This document shows positions 45,378 through 56,214 of a stretch of 64,000 nt of DNA, piece after piece (position 1 is the first letter of the stretch; each line of letters begins with the position of its first letter). This stretch comes from Mesostigma viride (Eukaryota > Streptophyta > Mesostigmatophyceae > Mesostigmatales > Mesostigmataceae). The translations under genes and the position numbers were made by a program. The notes beneath the pieces were generated by a model, which was given only the letters and a program-made list of their open reading frames with translations, ran no database searches and had not been told where the DNA came from. The stretch covers positions 1 through 64,000 of the forward strand of contig RPFO01001115.1 of the NCBI GenBank assembly GCA_009746045.1, in the 5' to 3' direction.

Positions 45378-46373
45378 CCCACCCACCCACCCACACCCAC
45401 CCACCCACCCACCCACCCACCCACCCACCCACCCACCCACCCACCCACCCACCCACCCACCCACCCACCCACCCACCCACCCACCCACCCACCCACCCAC
45501 CCACCCACCCACCCACCCACCCACCCACCCACCCACCCACCCACCCACCCACCCACCACCCACCCACCCACCCACCCACCCACCCACCCACCCACCCACC
45601 CACCCACCACCCACCCACCCACCCACCCACCCACCCACCCACCCACCCACACCCGCCCACCCACCCACCCGCCCACCCACCCACGCGCCCACCCACGCGC
45701 CCACCCACCCACCCACCCACCCACCCACCCACCCACCCACCCACCCACCCACCCACCCACCCACCCACCCACCCACCCACCCACCCACCCACCCACCCAC
45801 CCACCCACCCACCCACCCACCCACCCACCCACCCACCCACCCACCCCCACCCACCCACCCACCCACCCACCCACCCACCCACCCACCCACCCACCCACCC
45901 ACCCACGCGCCCACCCACCCACGCGCCCACCCACCCACGCGCCCACCCACGCGCCCACCCACGCGCCCACCCACCCACCCACCCACCCACCCACCCACCC
46001 ACCCACCCACCCACCCACCCACCCACCCACCCACCCACCCACCCACCCACCCACCCACCCACCCACCCACCCACCCACCCACCCACCCACCCACCCACCC
46101 ACCCACCCACCCACCCACCCACCCACCCACCCACCCACCCACCCACCCACCCACCCACCCACGCGCCCACCCACCCACGCGCCCACCCACGCGCCCACCC
46201 ACGCGCCCACCCACCCACCCACCCACCCACCCACCCACCCACCCACCCACCCACCCACCCACCCACCCACCCACCCACCCACCCACCCACCCACCCACCC
46301 ACCCACCCACCCACCCACCCACCCACCCACCCACCCACCCACCCACCCACCCACCCACCCACCCACCCACCCA
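45378..46373. repeat. (CCCA)n array, about 1 kb, with CACGCGC variants
   Basis: CCCA repeats with interspersed CACGCGCCCACC variants. Two blocks of variants (about 45902-45970 and 46160-46207) have the same order about 258 bp apart, which suggests internal segmental duplication. No protein is encoded; the long open frames are repeat artefacts on both strands. Confidence 0.95.
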
Positions 46374-46497
46374 CCATCCATCCATCCATCCATCCATCCA
46401 TCCATCCATCCATCCATCCATCCATCCATCCATCCATCCATCCATCCATCCATCCATCCATCCATCCATCCATCCATCCATCCATCCATCCATCCAT
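46374..46497. repeat. (CATC)n array, about 31 units
   Basis: Pure ATCC tetranucleotide tract directly adjoining the CCCA array and running into CGGGGTTAAT, the family B 3'-UTR sequence. Confidence 0.95.
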
Positions 46498-46550
46498 CGG
46501 GGTTAATACTCGGACGTGCATGACTCCCCAACGGGAGTACGAGTTTGCTT
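46498..46550 (+). mobile_element. Family B 3'-end fragment beside expanded repeats
   Basis: CGGGGTTAATACTC and GACTCCCCAACGGGAGTACG correspond to the terminal stem of family B copy 2 (31553-31590). Together with the preceding CATC/CCCA arrays this looks like a family B 3' UTR whose short CCAT run expanded to over 1 kb. Confidence 0.7.
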
Positions 46551-47728
46551 ATAACACGGGTGCTCCGCGGAGCTCCCCATCGGGTCGACCGCTTGATCAC
46601 ATGAATGAATTATTAATGGTGAGAGACCACATGTTATTGAATAATGGTGAGGCACCACACTGCAACTGATGCATGTGGATGGAGCAGATGTGGAGCCACG
46701 GTGGTACGACAAAACACTTTGAATTAGGGCACGTGCTGGCATTTTCAAGAATCATGCCACACGCATTCCATTACATGCACCACGTGCAAGCATATATATG
46801 AGAAGCTATGATGGGTTCAATGGACTCACTTCACAAGGGCATCTAACACAATGCATGCATGTAGTGAAAACCCTACCTGCACCGGGGTGGGTACAATAAT
46901 AAGGCAGTCGGGCAGGCCTTCTCCATGACATACCCACATGGTATGTCACAGTATTGCTATATACTTGCAACATCAAGTACAAGAATACAACAAAAAAGCC
47001 TGTCATTTGGGTTTACAATGGAAGTTGTATACACAGGTAGAGCGCGAGAAAGGTACAGATACACGGTGTTATTCCAACAAGAGTGAGCCACATGGGTAAC
47101 ACCCCAATGCATCCAGCAAGTTCATGATTGAGGTAGGCAGCTCATGTGGCATTGAAAATGCTCTGCTCGCCCTTAGCCAGTTGCTGGCGGCCAACACCAT
47201 CAGCTTAGCTGTGGCCAAGGTAGCAGATAGCAGCAACGGAAGCAGATAGCAGCACTTGCAAACCGCATGTAGCCCAGACCCCTCTGTTCACGTCAGTAAC
47301 GCAAGAGATGCACATGATGCATGCAAGAAAGCCAGCAAGCCAGCAAGCCAGCAACATGCCAACACTAGCCAGCACACATGCAGCAAGCACCGCGAGCACT
47401 TACCACAAAGACGATATCACATCCCCAATCTCCTAGTACCTAGATAACTAGTTGAGGCTGATTGCGGGTGGGGCCCACTCAGACGATGAAAGGTGGCGAC
47501 CTGCCAAAAATTGCCGCACATTGTGTACAGCACTGTCAATGCTACGTGACCTCTCAACAGAGGCCCATGTTCCATCACCACATGCACCAACAAGGCAAAC
47601 AATCACAGACAGCCACCAATGCAAGCAATACAGCTATGTTAATAACCCAGAGATGCAAACGGGCACAAAAGTCAGCGATGCAAGACACCTAGGCAGTACT
47701 GAACGCATGGAACGATAGCGGCGACAAC
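46551..47728. other. Interior of the 5.2-kb insertion, no gene seen
   Basis: Unique-looking DNA with no supported coding region; short AGCAAGCC repeats near 47330-47360. Confidence 0.45.
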
Positions 47729-48113
47729 AATGGCAGCCATGACAGCCATGACAGCCATGACAGCCATGACAGCCATGACAGCCAAGACAGCCATGACAGC
47801 CACGACAGCCACGACAGCCACGACAGCCACGACGGCAACGACGGCCACGACGGCCACGACGGCCACGACGGCCACGACGGCCACGACGGCCACGACGGCC
47901 ACGACGGCCACGACGGCCACGACGGCCACGACGGCCACGACGGCCACGACGGCCACGACGGCCACGACGGCCACGACGGCCACGACGGCCACGACGGCCA
48001 CGACGGCCACGACGGCCATGACGGCCATGACGGCCATGACGGCCATGACGGCCATGACGGCCATGACGGCCATGACGGCCATGACGGCCATGACAGCCAT
48101 GACAGCCATGACA
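47729..48113. repeat. 9-bp tandem array (GACAGCCAT / GACGGCCAC)
   Basis: About 42 nine-base units that grade from GACAGCCAT at both ends to GACGGCCAC in the middle. Because 9 is a multiple of 3, all six frames stay open, giving false Thr-Ala-Thr or Val-Ala-Val proteins. Confidence 0.95.
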
Positions 48114-48905
48114 GCTCCGCAGCGAACAATACTATAAAGTATATAGCCATAAGTATGAAGTATATAACCACAAGTAAATAGCCATACCCAACAAGCACGC
48201 CTGCTTAAAAATAATTAAAAAAAAACAATAAAAATAATTATGACGGGCTCCCTCGATTGACAACGCACCATCGGGACCTGACCCAAAGAAAGCAAGCCCG
48301 CTTATATGCGCGCTCCTACATGCATCGAGAAACAATGCACAACGCAGAAGAACCAAGACAGCTCGCAGGAAAGAAAAGAACACCAGCAACCCCGCTCGCC
48401 AGGTGCATGTACTTGCAACTGTTGCAAGGTGATGACGAGCACAGTCGACGGTAACTCGCCTGGCGACATTTGCTCCGCCTGGCAACATAACAAGGCAATA
48501 TCACTCTTCGAAGTATAGCTCAATTGGCAAATGCAGCAGTCCAAAGGAACAATCGATAGTAATGCCGACACTTGATTTACTGGATTGGACCAGTCTTCCA
48601 TGACAAACACTGTCAAGCTCTGGAGAAAATCCATGATAAAATGCCTTCTCTATCGGATTGAAATTAACGCTAACTTGCGTGCTGAGAAACAAGGTATTGA
48701 AACGTCAATCTACGTTTAGGTGAATGTCCATGCCGCCCCCGTAAATATCCAGAATGTTTCGCCCGCCATGGCTGCCGGGGGTCTGCTGTCTTGCACTTAC
48801 GGCCTGAAGACAGTAATTTACGCGCCCGCGGGCCCACAGGCCGACAGGCGAGCCTTGTCTGCAGGCTACGGACCTGCTTGGAGTACCGCGCCAATAGGCT
48901 TGGGT
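48114..48905. other. Interior of the 5.2-kb insertion, no gene seen
   Basis: No supported gene; only short unrecognised frames on both strands. Confidence 0.4.
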
Positions 48906-48929
48906 GAGTCTGGATGCGCATCCAGACTC
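48906..48929. repeat. 24-bp perfect palindrome
   Basis: GAGTCTGGATGC followed at once by its reverse complement, just inside the right terminal array. It could form a hairpin or a dimeric protein site. Confidence 0.8.
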
Positions 48930-48949
48930 ATGGGTCTGAAAAATATGGT

Positions 48950-49480
48950 CCTGTCTCATGGGGTGAGAAAGATATTAGTTCCCATCCCGTCGTTGTCTTA
49001 CGGGGGTGAGAAGGATATTAGTTCCCATCCCGTCCTTGTCTCATGGGGTGAGAAAGATATTAGTTCCCATCCCGCCGTTGTCTCACGGGGTGAGAAAGAT
49101 ATTAGTTCCCATCCCGTCGTTGACTTACGGGGGTGAGAAAGATATTAGTTCGCATCCCGTCGTTGTCTCACGGGGTGAGAAAGATATAAGTTCCCATCCC
49201 GTCCTTGTCTCACGGGGTGAGAAAGATATTACTTCCCATCCCGTCGTTTTCTCTCCGGGATGGGGATTTACCGTAAAAATGCTAGTTCCCATCCCGTCGT
49301 TTTCTACTGAGGTGGGGATTTTCCGTAAATCTGCTAGTTCGCATCCCGTCGTTTTCTACGGGGGTGGGGATTTACCGTAAAAATGCTAGTTCCCATCCCT
49401 TCTTTTTCCGCTGGGGTGAGAAAGATGTTAGTTCCCATCCCGCGTTGTCTCAGGGGGTTGATAAAGACAATAGTTCCCAT
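48950..49480. repeat. Right terminal array of about 42-bp units
   Basis: About twelve variably diverged units of AGTTCCCATCCCGTCGTTGT with a CTCACGGGGTGAGAAAGATA part, inverted relative to 44440-44650. Middle units (49255-49400) carry a variant, GGGGATTTACCGTAAAAATG. Confidence 0.9.
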
Positions 49481-49586
49481 CTAGTCGTTTTCACTTCCCC
49501 GTCCCGCGCCAGCCGTTCGTCCGTCCCCCCTCCTTTTTTCCCGTTTCCCTTAAATCCCCCAACTGGCCGTCCGTAAATCCCGGCCT

Positions 49587-50147
49587 CCGGGCTGGCCGTA
49601 GCACACGGCTGTCCAAGCGTACAAGTCCTCGAAGGACTCCATGACGGCCGCAAACATGCTGGCGCGGGACAGACTGTTGAACGCGTTGTGGCAGTCGACC
49701 TTGACGACAGCGTGGGTGGGGTGGGCCTCGAGGTAGGCCTGCACCGAATGGATGAGGATATCCGCCCCGCCTGGAGTCGTCACCCCCAGCTGGGCCGCCA
49801 CCGAGGTCTCACCCGCTGCGAGGGGCGGGCAGAAAAAGGCACGGAGCTCGGGCGCCTTTTGGCGGCAGATCACTTTGCCCACGAGCTTGCGGAGCACCTC
49901 ACCGCAGGCGATCGGGCGCACCTTGCCCTCGGGGGGGGGCAAGACACCCTTGAGCAGAGCGAGGAGGCGAGCGCCCGCTAACCACTCGCGCGCAGCGGGA
50001 GGAACGCGACCAGCCGCCAGGTCAATGAGGGTGTCAAAGAGAATGTCCTCGCCCCCATGCCCCACCAGGACCTCCAAGTGCTCGTAGCGCCAGCCCGACG
50101 GCCCGGTAGAGGAAGCCCGCGGGACCTCACGCATCACCTCCAGGAAG
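49587..50147 (-). pseudogene. Family A copy 3 ORF, RT N-terminal part
   Basis: Minus-strand frame with SGWRYEHLEVLVGHGG, LLKGVLPPPEGKVRPI, VKVDCHNAFN and YGQPG. It reads through the 9-C run (49931-49939) that has 8 C in copy 1. Truncated at 50147 by its own 5' end and at 49587 by the 5.2-kb insertion. Confidence 0.92.
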
Positions 50148-50159
50148 CAGGAAGTATAT

Positions 50160-51906
50160 TATAGTATACTTCCCAGCGGCAAACTCGTAACCGGCCACTG
50201 CAGGTGACTCAAAGGTCGCACGCTGTCCGGAGGCTAGTCGGTGAGCCTCGATCTCATTGACCGCGCGCAGCACGCCCTGGGTAGAACTCATCGCTGGCGG
50301 CCGCGGCTGCTGAGTCGTGAACTGCCGGGCCTGCTGGCGGCCGCTCGTCCGCGTTGCGGGGCTTGTCCCTTGGGCCGGAGGAGTCCGGGCGACTGCCGAA
50401 CGCCGGGGCTGAAAACCTGGGCTCGGTCTCCCCCGTGCCACGTCCAGCGTGCCTGCTACGGAGTTTGGGGCAGTCGCGCCTGAGGTGACCCACCTCAAAG
50501 CACATGAAGCAACGGGCCTTACTCGCGTCGATGGCGTTGAGGCCTTGGTCAGCGTTCCCGTCCTCCAGGTCATCAGGGGAGTCATCGTTCTCCTCGCCGT
50601 CGTGCGGGGGACCTGATCAGAAGAAACGACGCACCGATGGTACGCGCCCGCGAGCCACGACGTCGGCCACCTGCAGAAGATACCGCTGGATTTTCAGGAT
50701 ATCCCACTCATCCCAGGGGACCTCAGCGTAGTGCTTCAGTACCTCATCCTGCAGGCTGCTCGGGACTGAGGGCCTCAATGAACCGGATCTTGTACTCGTA
50801 CCAGGTCATGTCTGTCAGGTAGGCGGCGCTGGACTCAAACTTGGACAGGAACTCGCGATATGGAGTGGTCCCCTGGCGCAGCTTGCCGAAGGCGAGTCGC
50901 TCGTGGATCTCCGCGTCTGGGGGTACCAACTTGCGGCGCACCCTGTCCATCAACTCCTCCACGGTTTGCGGGTACGACTGGGATGCGATGCTCTCACAGT
51001 TCAAGATGCTCACCACCGAAGGATCCATGCAGGTGTTGACAACATGCGGGATCAGATCGCAGGTGGCAAGTTCCCAACTGTGGTGGTTGCACCAGACGGT
51101 ATACTGCTGTTGCCACATAGGCCCCCATTCGTCAACCTCTCGCGGTTTCATGTCCGCGTGCAGCTTGGGTACATTCTTGAAGGTAGGCATCGGTGGGGCC
51201 TTCACCGTATTACGCTTGGGCCCACCGCCCTCCCGGTAGGCGATGGAGCCGAAGGCTGGGGGCTGCGACCGGGGGAGAGATCCGGATCTGGCCGGCGTGC
51301 CGTGCGTCCGCCGCACCTGTACAGACGAGGGGTGTTCATACCCCGGGTCCTCCAAGGCCACTCTGCTGAAATTCAGGTTGCTGACGACCGCAGGCGAGTG
51401 GACCATGCTGCTGTCCTGCGCCCGAGGTCGCTGCGGTTGGGGGACGTGTCGCTGGACGGTTGTCTGAGTCCCCTCGTCGTGTGCGGTGGCGCTGCTTCTG
51501 TCACCCCCTAGCCAGGCCCGTGGCCTATGAGCTCCAAAGGGCGGGTCCTGTGCCCCTGGTTCCTCGATATCCTCCACGGCCCCCTCCAAATCGCCGAATT
51601 CGCCATCTGCCCCGGTGTCCTCACCGTCATCCTCAGAGTTCCACAACACCATCCATGGGTGGTAGTTTACTGTGGTACCTAGGGAAGCACTGCCAAAGGA
51701 CACTTGACGCCTGCCCCGGTGTGTTGTGACCGGCGGAGGTCCCATGGAGCGGCCGCGCCCAGCCCAGGGCTGCGATGGTCGCTCCGTGGCTGGCAGAGCA
51801 TGATAACGGTAGTACTGCGTGTTTTCATTCTCGTGCCCTGTCTGCTCAGGATACCGCGGCGGCCACCGTGGTCGTTGCTGCTGCTGCTGCGGTTGCTGCT
51901 GCGGTA

Positions 51907-51939
<33 letters not shown>

Positions 51940-51966
51940 GCTGCTGCCGCTGCTGTTGCTGGAAAC

Positions 51967-52014
<48 letters not shown>

Positions 52015-52070
52015 AACCCTGCTGCTACTGCTGCTGCTGGAAACCCTGCTGGAGCATCTCCTGGCTGCGT
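50160..52070 (-). pseudogene. Degenerate gag of the LTR element
   Basis: The minus-strand frame opens with a polyglutamine run (CAG repeats, about 51860-52060) that contains an in-frame TAG at 52025-52027. It continues through PRWPPRYPEQTGHENENTQ to a Ty3/gypsy-like capsid region (EWGPMWQQQYTVWC, LMDRVRRKLVPPD, YREFLSKFESSAAYL). A frame change near 50750 moves to SLQDEVLKHYAEVPWDEWD, a stop follows at RRFF, then a CCHC zinc knuckle, RCFMCFEVGHLRRDC (about 50470-50515), for RNA packaging. The family A copy cut the gag at 50148. Not translatable as one protein. Confidence 0.82.
51866..52056. repeat. (CTG/CAG)n tract in gag
   Basis: Imperfect CAG repeats on the minus strand, broken by CAGGGTTTC units, encode the Gag polyglutamine stretch (QGF interruptions). 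Confidence 0.9.
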
Positions 52071-53445
52071 TCGTCCCCCCCTTGTTCCAACCTGGAGTCT
52101 GGACTGTCATCATCTGATGAATATCTGCGGCCCTGGCCTCTGCATGGATCGTGGGGAGCCTTCCGCAGGTCTCTCCATGACCTCACCTGTACCTGTCCCT
52201 ACTTGGACGTGCGGTGGTACCTCTAGCACCTCTACACCTTGCTCGTGGTTGTCTACCTGTTCTATCTCTCTTTTCTCTGTTTCTCTTGCTCTGTTCCCGT
52301 CATCTGTCTCTCTGGCGTTCCTTGTTCGGTTCCGTGTTGGCATGGTGCTCGTACCGGTACCTTACACTGCAGGCAACACCTCCCCAGAAAGAAAGAGAGA
52401 GAGGGAGAGAGGGCAACCACGTGCTATAGATCTTATATATGTAGGACCTAGTACTATTCCCTAGTAATAATCCCCTCTATTGTCTGCTAGAGCCAATGGT
52501 CAGCTGGGAGAAGGTAACTGTAACTGCTGTCCCCACCTCCTGACTGCTGTCTCCCTTGCTGTGCGTGGGTGGCTTAGAGCATTCACGAGTGGTGTGCATA
52601 CCCTCAGGCAATGGCATGTGTTCCTTACTAGACTTATCTGCATCTCCTAGATTATCAAATCCCTTCCACCTGGCAATAGAGCCCTTATCCTTAATGTATT
52701 CCTCACATGCCCTGTAGGGACGCAATGCATTATAGGCTAGCAGAAGCTTGCAAGAAGGAAAAGGGGAATCCCAGGAATACCTCTAAGTGCAGTGCAGTTA
52801 CCACATAACGCAACGAGGAAGAAGACGGAATCTATCACAGCACACGCCCGAGCTCTACGCGAACAAGGGCTATACGATAAGCACACGGAGGTAAACACCC
52901 TCAACATAGTCGGCAACGGCCAGACGGTATCCACCCCCACGACCCCTTGCAGGTCAAACAACGATGTCCGTCTCCGCGACGTCCATTGGCACCAACGACA
53001 TTTACAACCTATAGAGGGTACAACGTTTAACATAATAAACCCCCTACGCGTGCGGTCCCGGAGAGAAGGCAAGCGTCTAAGAAAAGAACTCTAAACTAGG
53101 GGACGTACCATAGTCAATGTCGTTGAGAACCCCTGAGCTGGCCGCCGCCGGGTGTCGTTGAGAGCCGGAGCTCTACCGCCACTAGGAGTCGTTGAAAACA
53201 GGGGTAATGGCCGCTACTGTCGTCTGTCTATGGCACCTCACCACAGGGCTATGGCTAGCCCCGCCGAGTATCCCGGACTGGCCGCTTGCTGCCTAGGTCG
53301 TCGTTGAATCCCTTTACGGGCTGGCCGCCGACCTGTCAGCAATCGTTGAATTCCGGAACCCCTATCTACACAAGATCCGCCTTGGTATCCTAATTGGCCT
53401 CACTAACCCTCTCCGCGAGAGTTAGCTAACCTCTCCAGCACATTT
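52071..53445. other. LTR-element leader between 5' LTR and gag
   Basis: About 1.4 kb of untranslated leader. It contains a GA-rich run (52385-52415), short direct repeats built on GTCGTTGA (53115-53350) and one minus-strand open frame (52725-52477; RPYRACEEYIKDKG...) that looks protein-like but has no recognised domain. Confidence 0.5.
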
Positions 53446-53458
53446 CCTCCGATAACCA
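53446..53458 (-). promoter_or_regulatory. Candidate primer-binding site
   Basis: On the minus strand, one base after the 5' LTR, TGGTTATCGGAGG. A leading TGG complements the CCA of a tRNA 3' end, and the rest is reminiscent of the initiator-methionine class TGGTATCAGAG, but the tRNA cannot be fixed by eye. Confidence 0.6.
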
Positions 53459-53459
53459 G

Positions 53460-54131
53460 TGTTACGTCCCAGCCCAGACACACCTAGCCTGAGCTACGGA
53501 GCGAAAGATCCTCCTTGCCGGAATTAGGAATAATTCAAGGTGGCCTAATGTAGATTGCGCTTCACGACGTGAGTCGTGAGATATCTGGCACCGCGGCTTG
53601 ATGCCAAGCTAATTGTACACACTTATAATGGCTAGCAATACCAATTACAAATGGATAATTGCCCCGGGCTCAATGTGAAGGCGTTTTTGCACTTAACAAT
53701 CATCAAACCAAGAGGACGAGACTCTCGTCCTCGGACCAATTTCACCTAGGTCTGCCACTACGCTGGCAAGGGGCGCCGACATGGCGCCGACCTTCCAAAG
53801 CATGCAGTCCACACAAGATCCTCGGGTCGACATCGACCCTCGCCGACAGAATCCACGCCTGTCAGAGTACAATATCTCAACTAGCTATAAAGTACGCAGC
53901 GCGGCGCGACTGCACCGGCCCCTAGAAGATACACGCATACAACAACCTAGGCCCAAAATAACTGGTCCGAATCACACAAACTGTCATGGTTCCATACAAA
54001 AGTCCTGACCAAGGGACAATTCCCAAATTAAGTCCCGAAATGAGCCCCAAAGTCCTACGGACTATGACAACAAGTCAAACTACATAATTTATTCCATTGT
54101 TACGTCCGTCCAAAAGGGCCGGGACGTAACA
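53460..54131 (-). repeat. 5' LTR (right)
   Basis: 672 bp, TG...CA ends, partner of 37274-37945. Visible differences include GGAATT for GGCATT near the left end, GATTGC for GATTGT, CTTAAC for CTTGAC, and GCCGACC for GCTGACC. Confidence 0.97.
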
Positions 54132-54136
54132 CCACC

Positions 54137-55730
54137 CTTCAGTATTACCTCCACCACCTTCCACACCAACATCGCAAACCACCCACTAAACCACCCTACT
54201 ACCGCCCCACAACGAGGTTCCCCTACACCACTGCACCCCCTCCGGGGCAACCAACCAATTGTCCACTCAACCAGAACTAACACTGCTGCACCGGTCGCCC
54301 GGCCCACCGACAATTGAAGCCGCCCGCCTACCGACGTACCATAGGCAAGCCACCAACGCAAACCAAGCATCCCCACCCCTTACACGAACCTGTGACCCAC
54401 GCACGAGCGAACCACATTGACAACTGCGTCCCACAACTACTACTTATCAACCCCTAACAATGTCCCCCATGACACCCGCCAAAGGGGGGGGGGGGAGGGG
54501 TTCCCCTCCCCTCCCCCCCCCCAACTGCAACACACACACAACAATACCTCGGACCGGTATTGTAGTCTAGCGACGCACCGGCTGTGACCGACCTGACTGA
54601 CCATGACGACCACTAGCCACCAACCCGCCAGACCCACGCCCCCACCGACCCACCCCCACACTGACACGTCCAGGTACATACATCCTGCACCAAGCACTCC
54701 GAGGAGACTACTGCCGAACGTTATGCGTTGCGGTTCCCGTCCAGGCGGAGGTCGGGGGCCACGTCGATGTGCATCCGGTATCCGTCCATGCTATATCTGG
54801 TAGTAATGTGCTCTCCCCTCTAGTATGCCACTCCATCGAGGCTACTTGGCGTGCGATCGATTGCTAGGATACACCGTCCGCATTGGAAGTTTGTTATTAT
54901 GGGTCAATTTTTGCCGTATTTGCATTACGAATAACCCTGGATTGTTTGTTGGGGAGCCAGTCAGAGTCCCGGGTTTTTATTATTTAACTAAAACCTTTTG
55001 TTTGTTTGTTTGTCCTGCAGCCGTTCAAGGCACGTGGGTACTTATTCAATTAAATTTCTTTTGTTTGTTTGGTAGATATGGTACACGCCGTCCCCAACCC
55101 GGCCCGGCGGCCCCCCTTTCGGCGGCCACAGGCTATAGTCAGTCATGGAGGTCTCAGGTCAGTGATACCCTATTTAATTGCTCAAGGCCCATAAGGATCG
55201 CACATGAGTAGTACATCTTACATGTACATCTGTAGACACGCTCAGGCCTCAGCCTCTACTGAGTACCGACCGACGTGCCCTGCCGAGGCAGTAGAGCGTG
55301 GATTGCTGGATGCAAAAGCGGTTCACTTGGTTCGCGCCTCACCCCGCGCTCGGCGCGTTTTTTTTTTCGATTTTCACGATATTTCATGTTCCCCGCCTGT
55401 CCAAGGTATTTTCGAAGGTTTTATGTACTTTATATTATATAATATAAAGGGTTTGTTTGTTTTCTCACAGGGCGACGACCCCGTGCCCACATGAGTTTAA
55501 TGAATTGATTTTGTTTGTTTGTTTGTTGAGTCCAGTCCTCAGCCCCCGGAGTTAATTAATTAATTTTCTTTTGTTTTTTTTATGGTTTTCAGCCAGAACA
55601 TTTTCCAGAAGCTAATTATTTATTTAAAACTTCTAATGCGGACGGTGTACACCCCGTTGTGAATTCACGCGAAGGTATCCGATGATGCAACCGTCCATGT
55701 CCCAGTGCCCCGATAGTACCACCGATACTA
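54137..55730. other. Flank between the LTR element and the PFP gene
   Basis: C-rich sequence (54137-54700) with a mirrored G run and C run at 54487-54530, then AT-rich sequence with TTGTTTGTTTGTTTG motifs (55000, 55450, 55510). No supported gene. Confidence 0.45.
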
Positions 55731-55742
55731 AATATATCCGGC

Positions 55743-55823
55743 TGGGCGTTATATATTAGGTTTATAGCTGGGCGTTTGCTTTGGTTTGAGTGATTTCACT
55801 CTGCTGTAAGTAATTATATTTTT
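55743..55823 (+). mobile_element. 81-bp family A 3'-end insertion with 12-bp TSD
   Basis: The last part of the family A 3' UTR (GGTTTATAGCTGGGCGTTTG to AATTATATTTTT) flanked by AATATATCCGGC (55731-55742 and 55824-55835). Extreme 5' truncation with a TSD is a direct product of target-primed reverse transcription. Confidence 0.93.
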
Positions 55824-55879
55824 AATATATCCGGCCCTCGGCCACTATAGATTCTCTGCTGCCCATGTGCGGCGTGGGA

Positions 55880-55908
55880 CACAACAACAACAACAACAAC
55901 AACAACAG
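55880..55908. repeat. (CAA)n microsatellite
   Basis: About nine CAA units upstream of the PFP gene. Confidence 0.85.
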
Positions 55909-56214
55909 TGCTGTAAGCGGAACCACCCACACAACAACAACTGCTCCGGCGGGTCTGGCCCAGACTCCAGAGTCAAGGACGGCAACTCAACTTGAAATTT
56001 AGTATTTACCAATAGTAAAGGTATTCAAGTTTGACGATCTATGGAAATTTTTTTGCCGCTTGCCAACTGGCAGCCAACCTGTACTTCGATACGGGGACCC
56101 TGAAAATCGATGAAAATTTCAATCGATACTGGAACGTTCGCTCGGGTCAATCACATCAACCGTCGTCCCCGCAAGAAATATCTCTTTCGGCTCGTCGGAC
56201 GTAAAAAGACGGCG
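55909..56214. promoter_or_regulatory. Upstream region / 5' UTR of PFP
   Basis: The 300 bp before the chosen PFP start; an in-frame ATG at 56110 has a weaker context (T at -3) than 56215 (G at -3). No defined promoter element could be identified. Confidence 0.4.

Larger units (their letters stand above)
44399..49586. mobile_element. 5.2-kb insertion bounded by inverted repeat arrays (foldback-like)
   Basis: Interrupts family A copy 3; the target bases on each side overlap by only CC, so no long TSD is seen. The left end (44440-44650) has about five units of ATGGGAACTAATATCTTTCT followed by CACGACGTGAGACAACGACGGG (about 42 bp). The right end (48950-49480) has a dozen related units in inverted orientation. 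Foldback elements are known for such terminal inverted repeats built of tandem units. The interior holds simple-repeat arrays and unique DNA but no transposase that I can recognise. Confidence 0.72.
42452..50147 (-). mobile_element. Family A copy 3, inserted in gag and split by a later insertion
   Basis: Minus strand. Its 3' end abuts AATATATATT (42442-42451), the same 10-bp sequence found between copies 1 and 2. The element is continuous to 44398, interrupted until 49586, and continues to 50147, where it is 5'-truncated inside the RT N-terminal region. The two parts join precisely in the codons for YGQPGQLVHIM. Coding is almost identical to copy 1. Confidence 0.93.
37274..54131 (-). mobile_element. 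LTR retrotransposon (Ty3/gypsy-like) with nested insertions
   Basis: Bounded by two 672-bp LTRs and the 5-bp TSD CCACC (37269-37273 and 54132-54136). Orientation is minus: a purine tract lies inside the LTR at 37274 and a primer-binding-like site inside the LTR at 53460, and gag then protease read right to left. Total span is 16.9 kb, of which 7.7 kb is a nested family A element that itself contains a 5.2-kb insertion. No RT, RNase H or integrase could be recognised in 37962-41580, so the copy is non-autonomous or badly degraded. The LTRs differ at about six of 672 sites by eye. Confidence 0.93.

Noticed and set aside
45226-46669. Long open frames rich in VGGW, PTHP and MDGW
   Set aside because: Pure translation of (CCCA)n and (CATC)n repeats; all frames are open for the same reason. 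The frames at 15903-16301 are rejected likewise.
47672-48198. Open frames of Thr-Ala-Thr, Val-Ala-Val and Trp-Pro-Ser repeats
   Set aside because: Produced by a 9-bp tandem array, which keeps every frame open.
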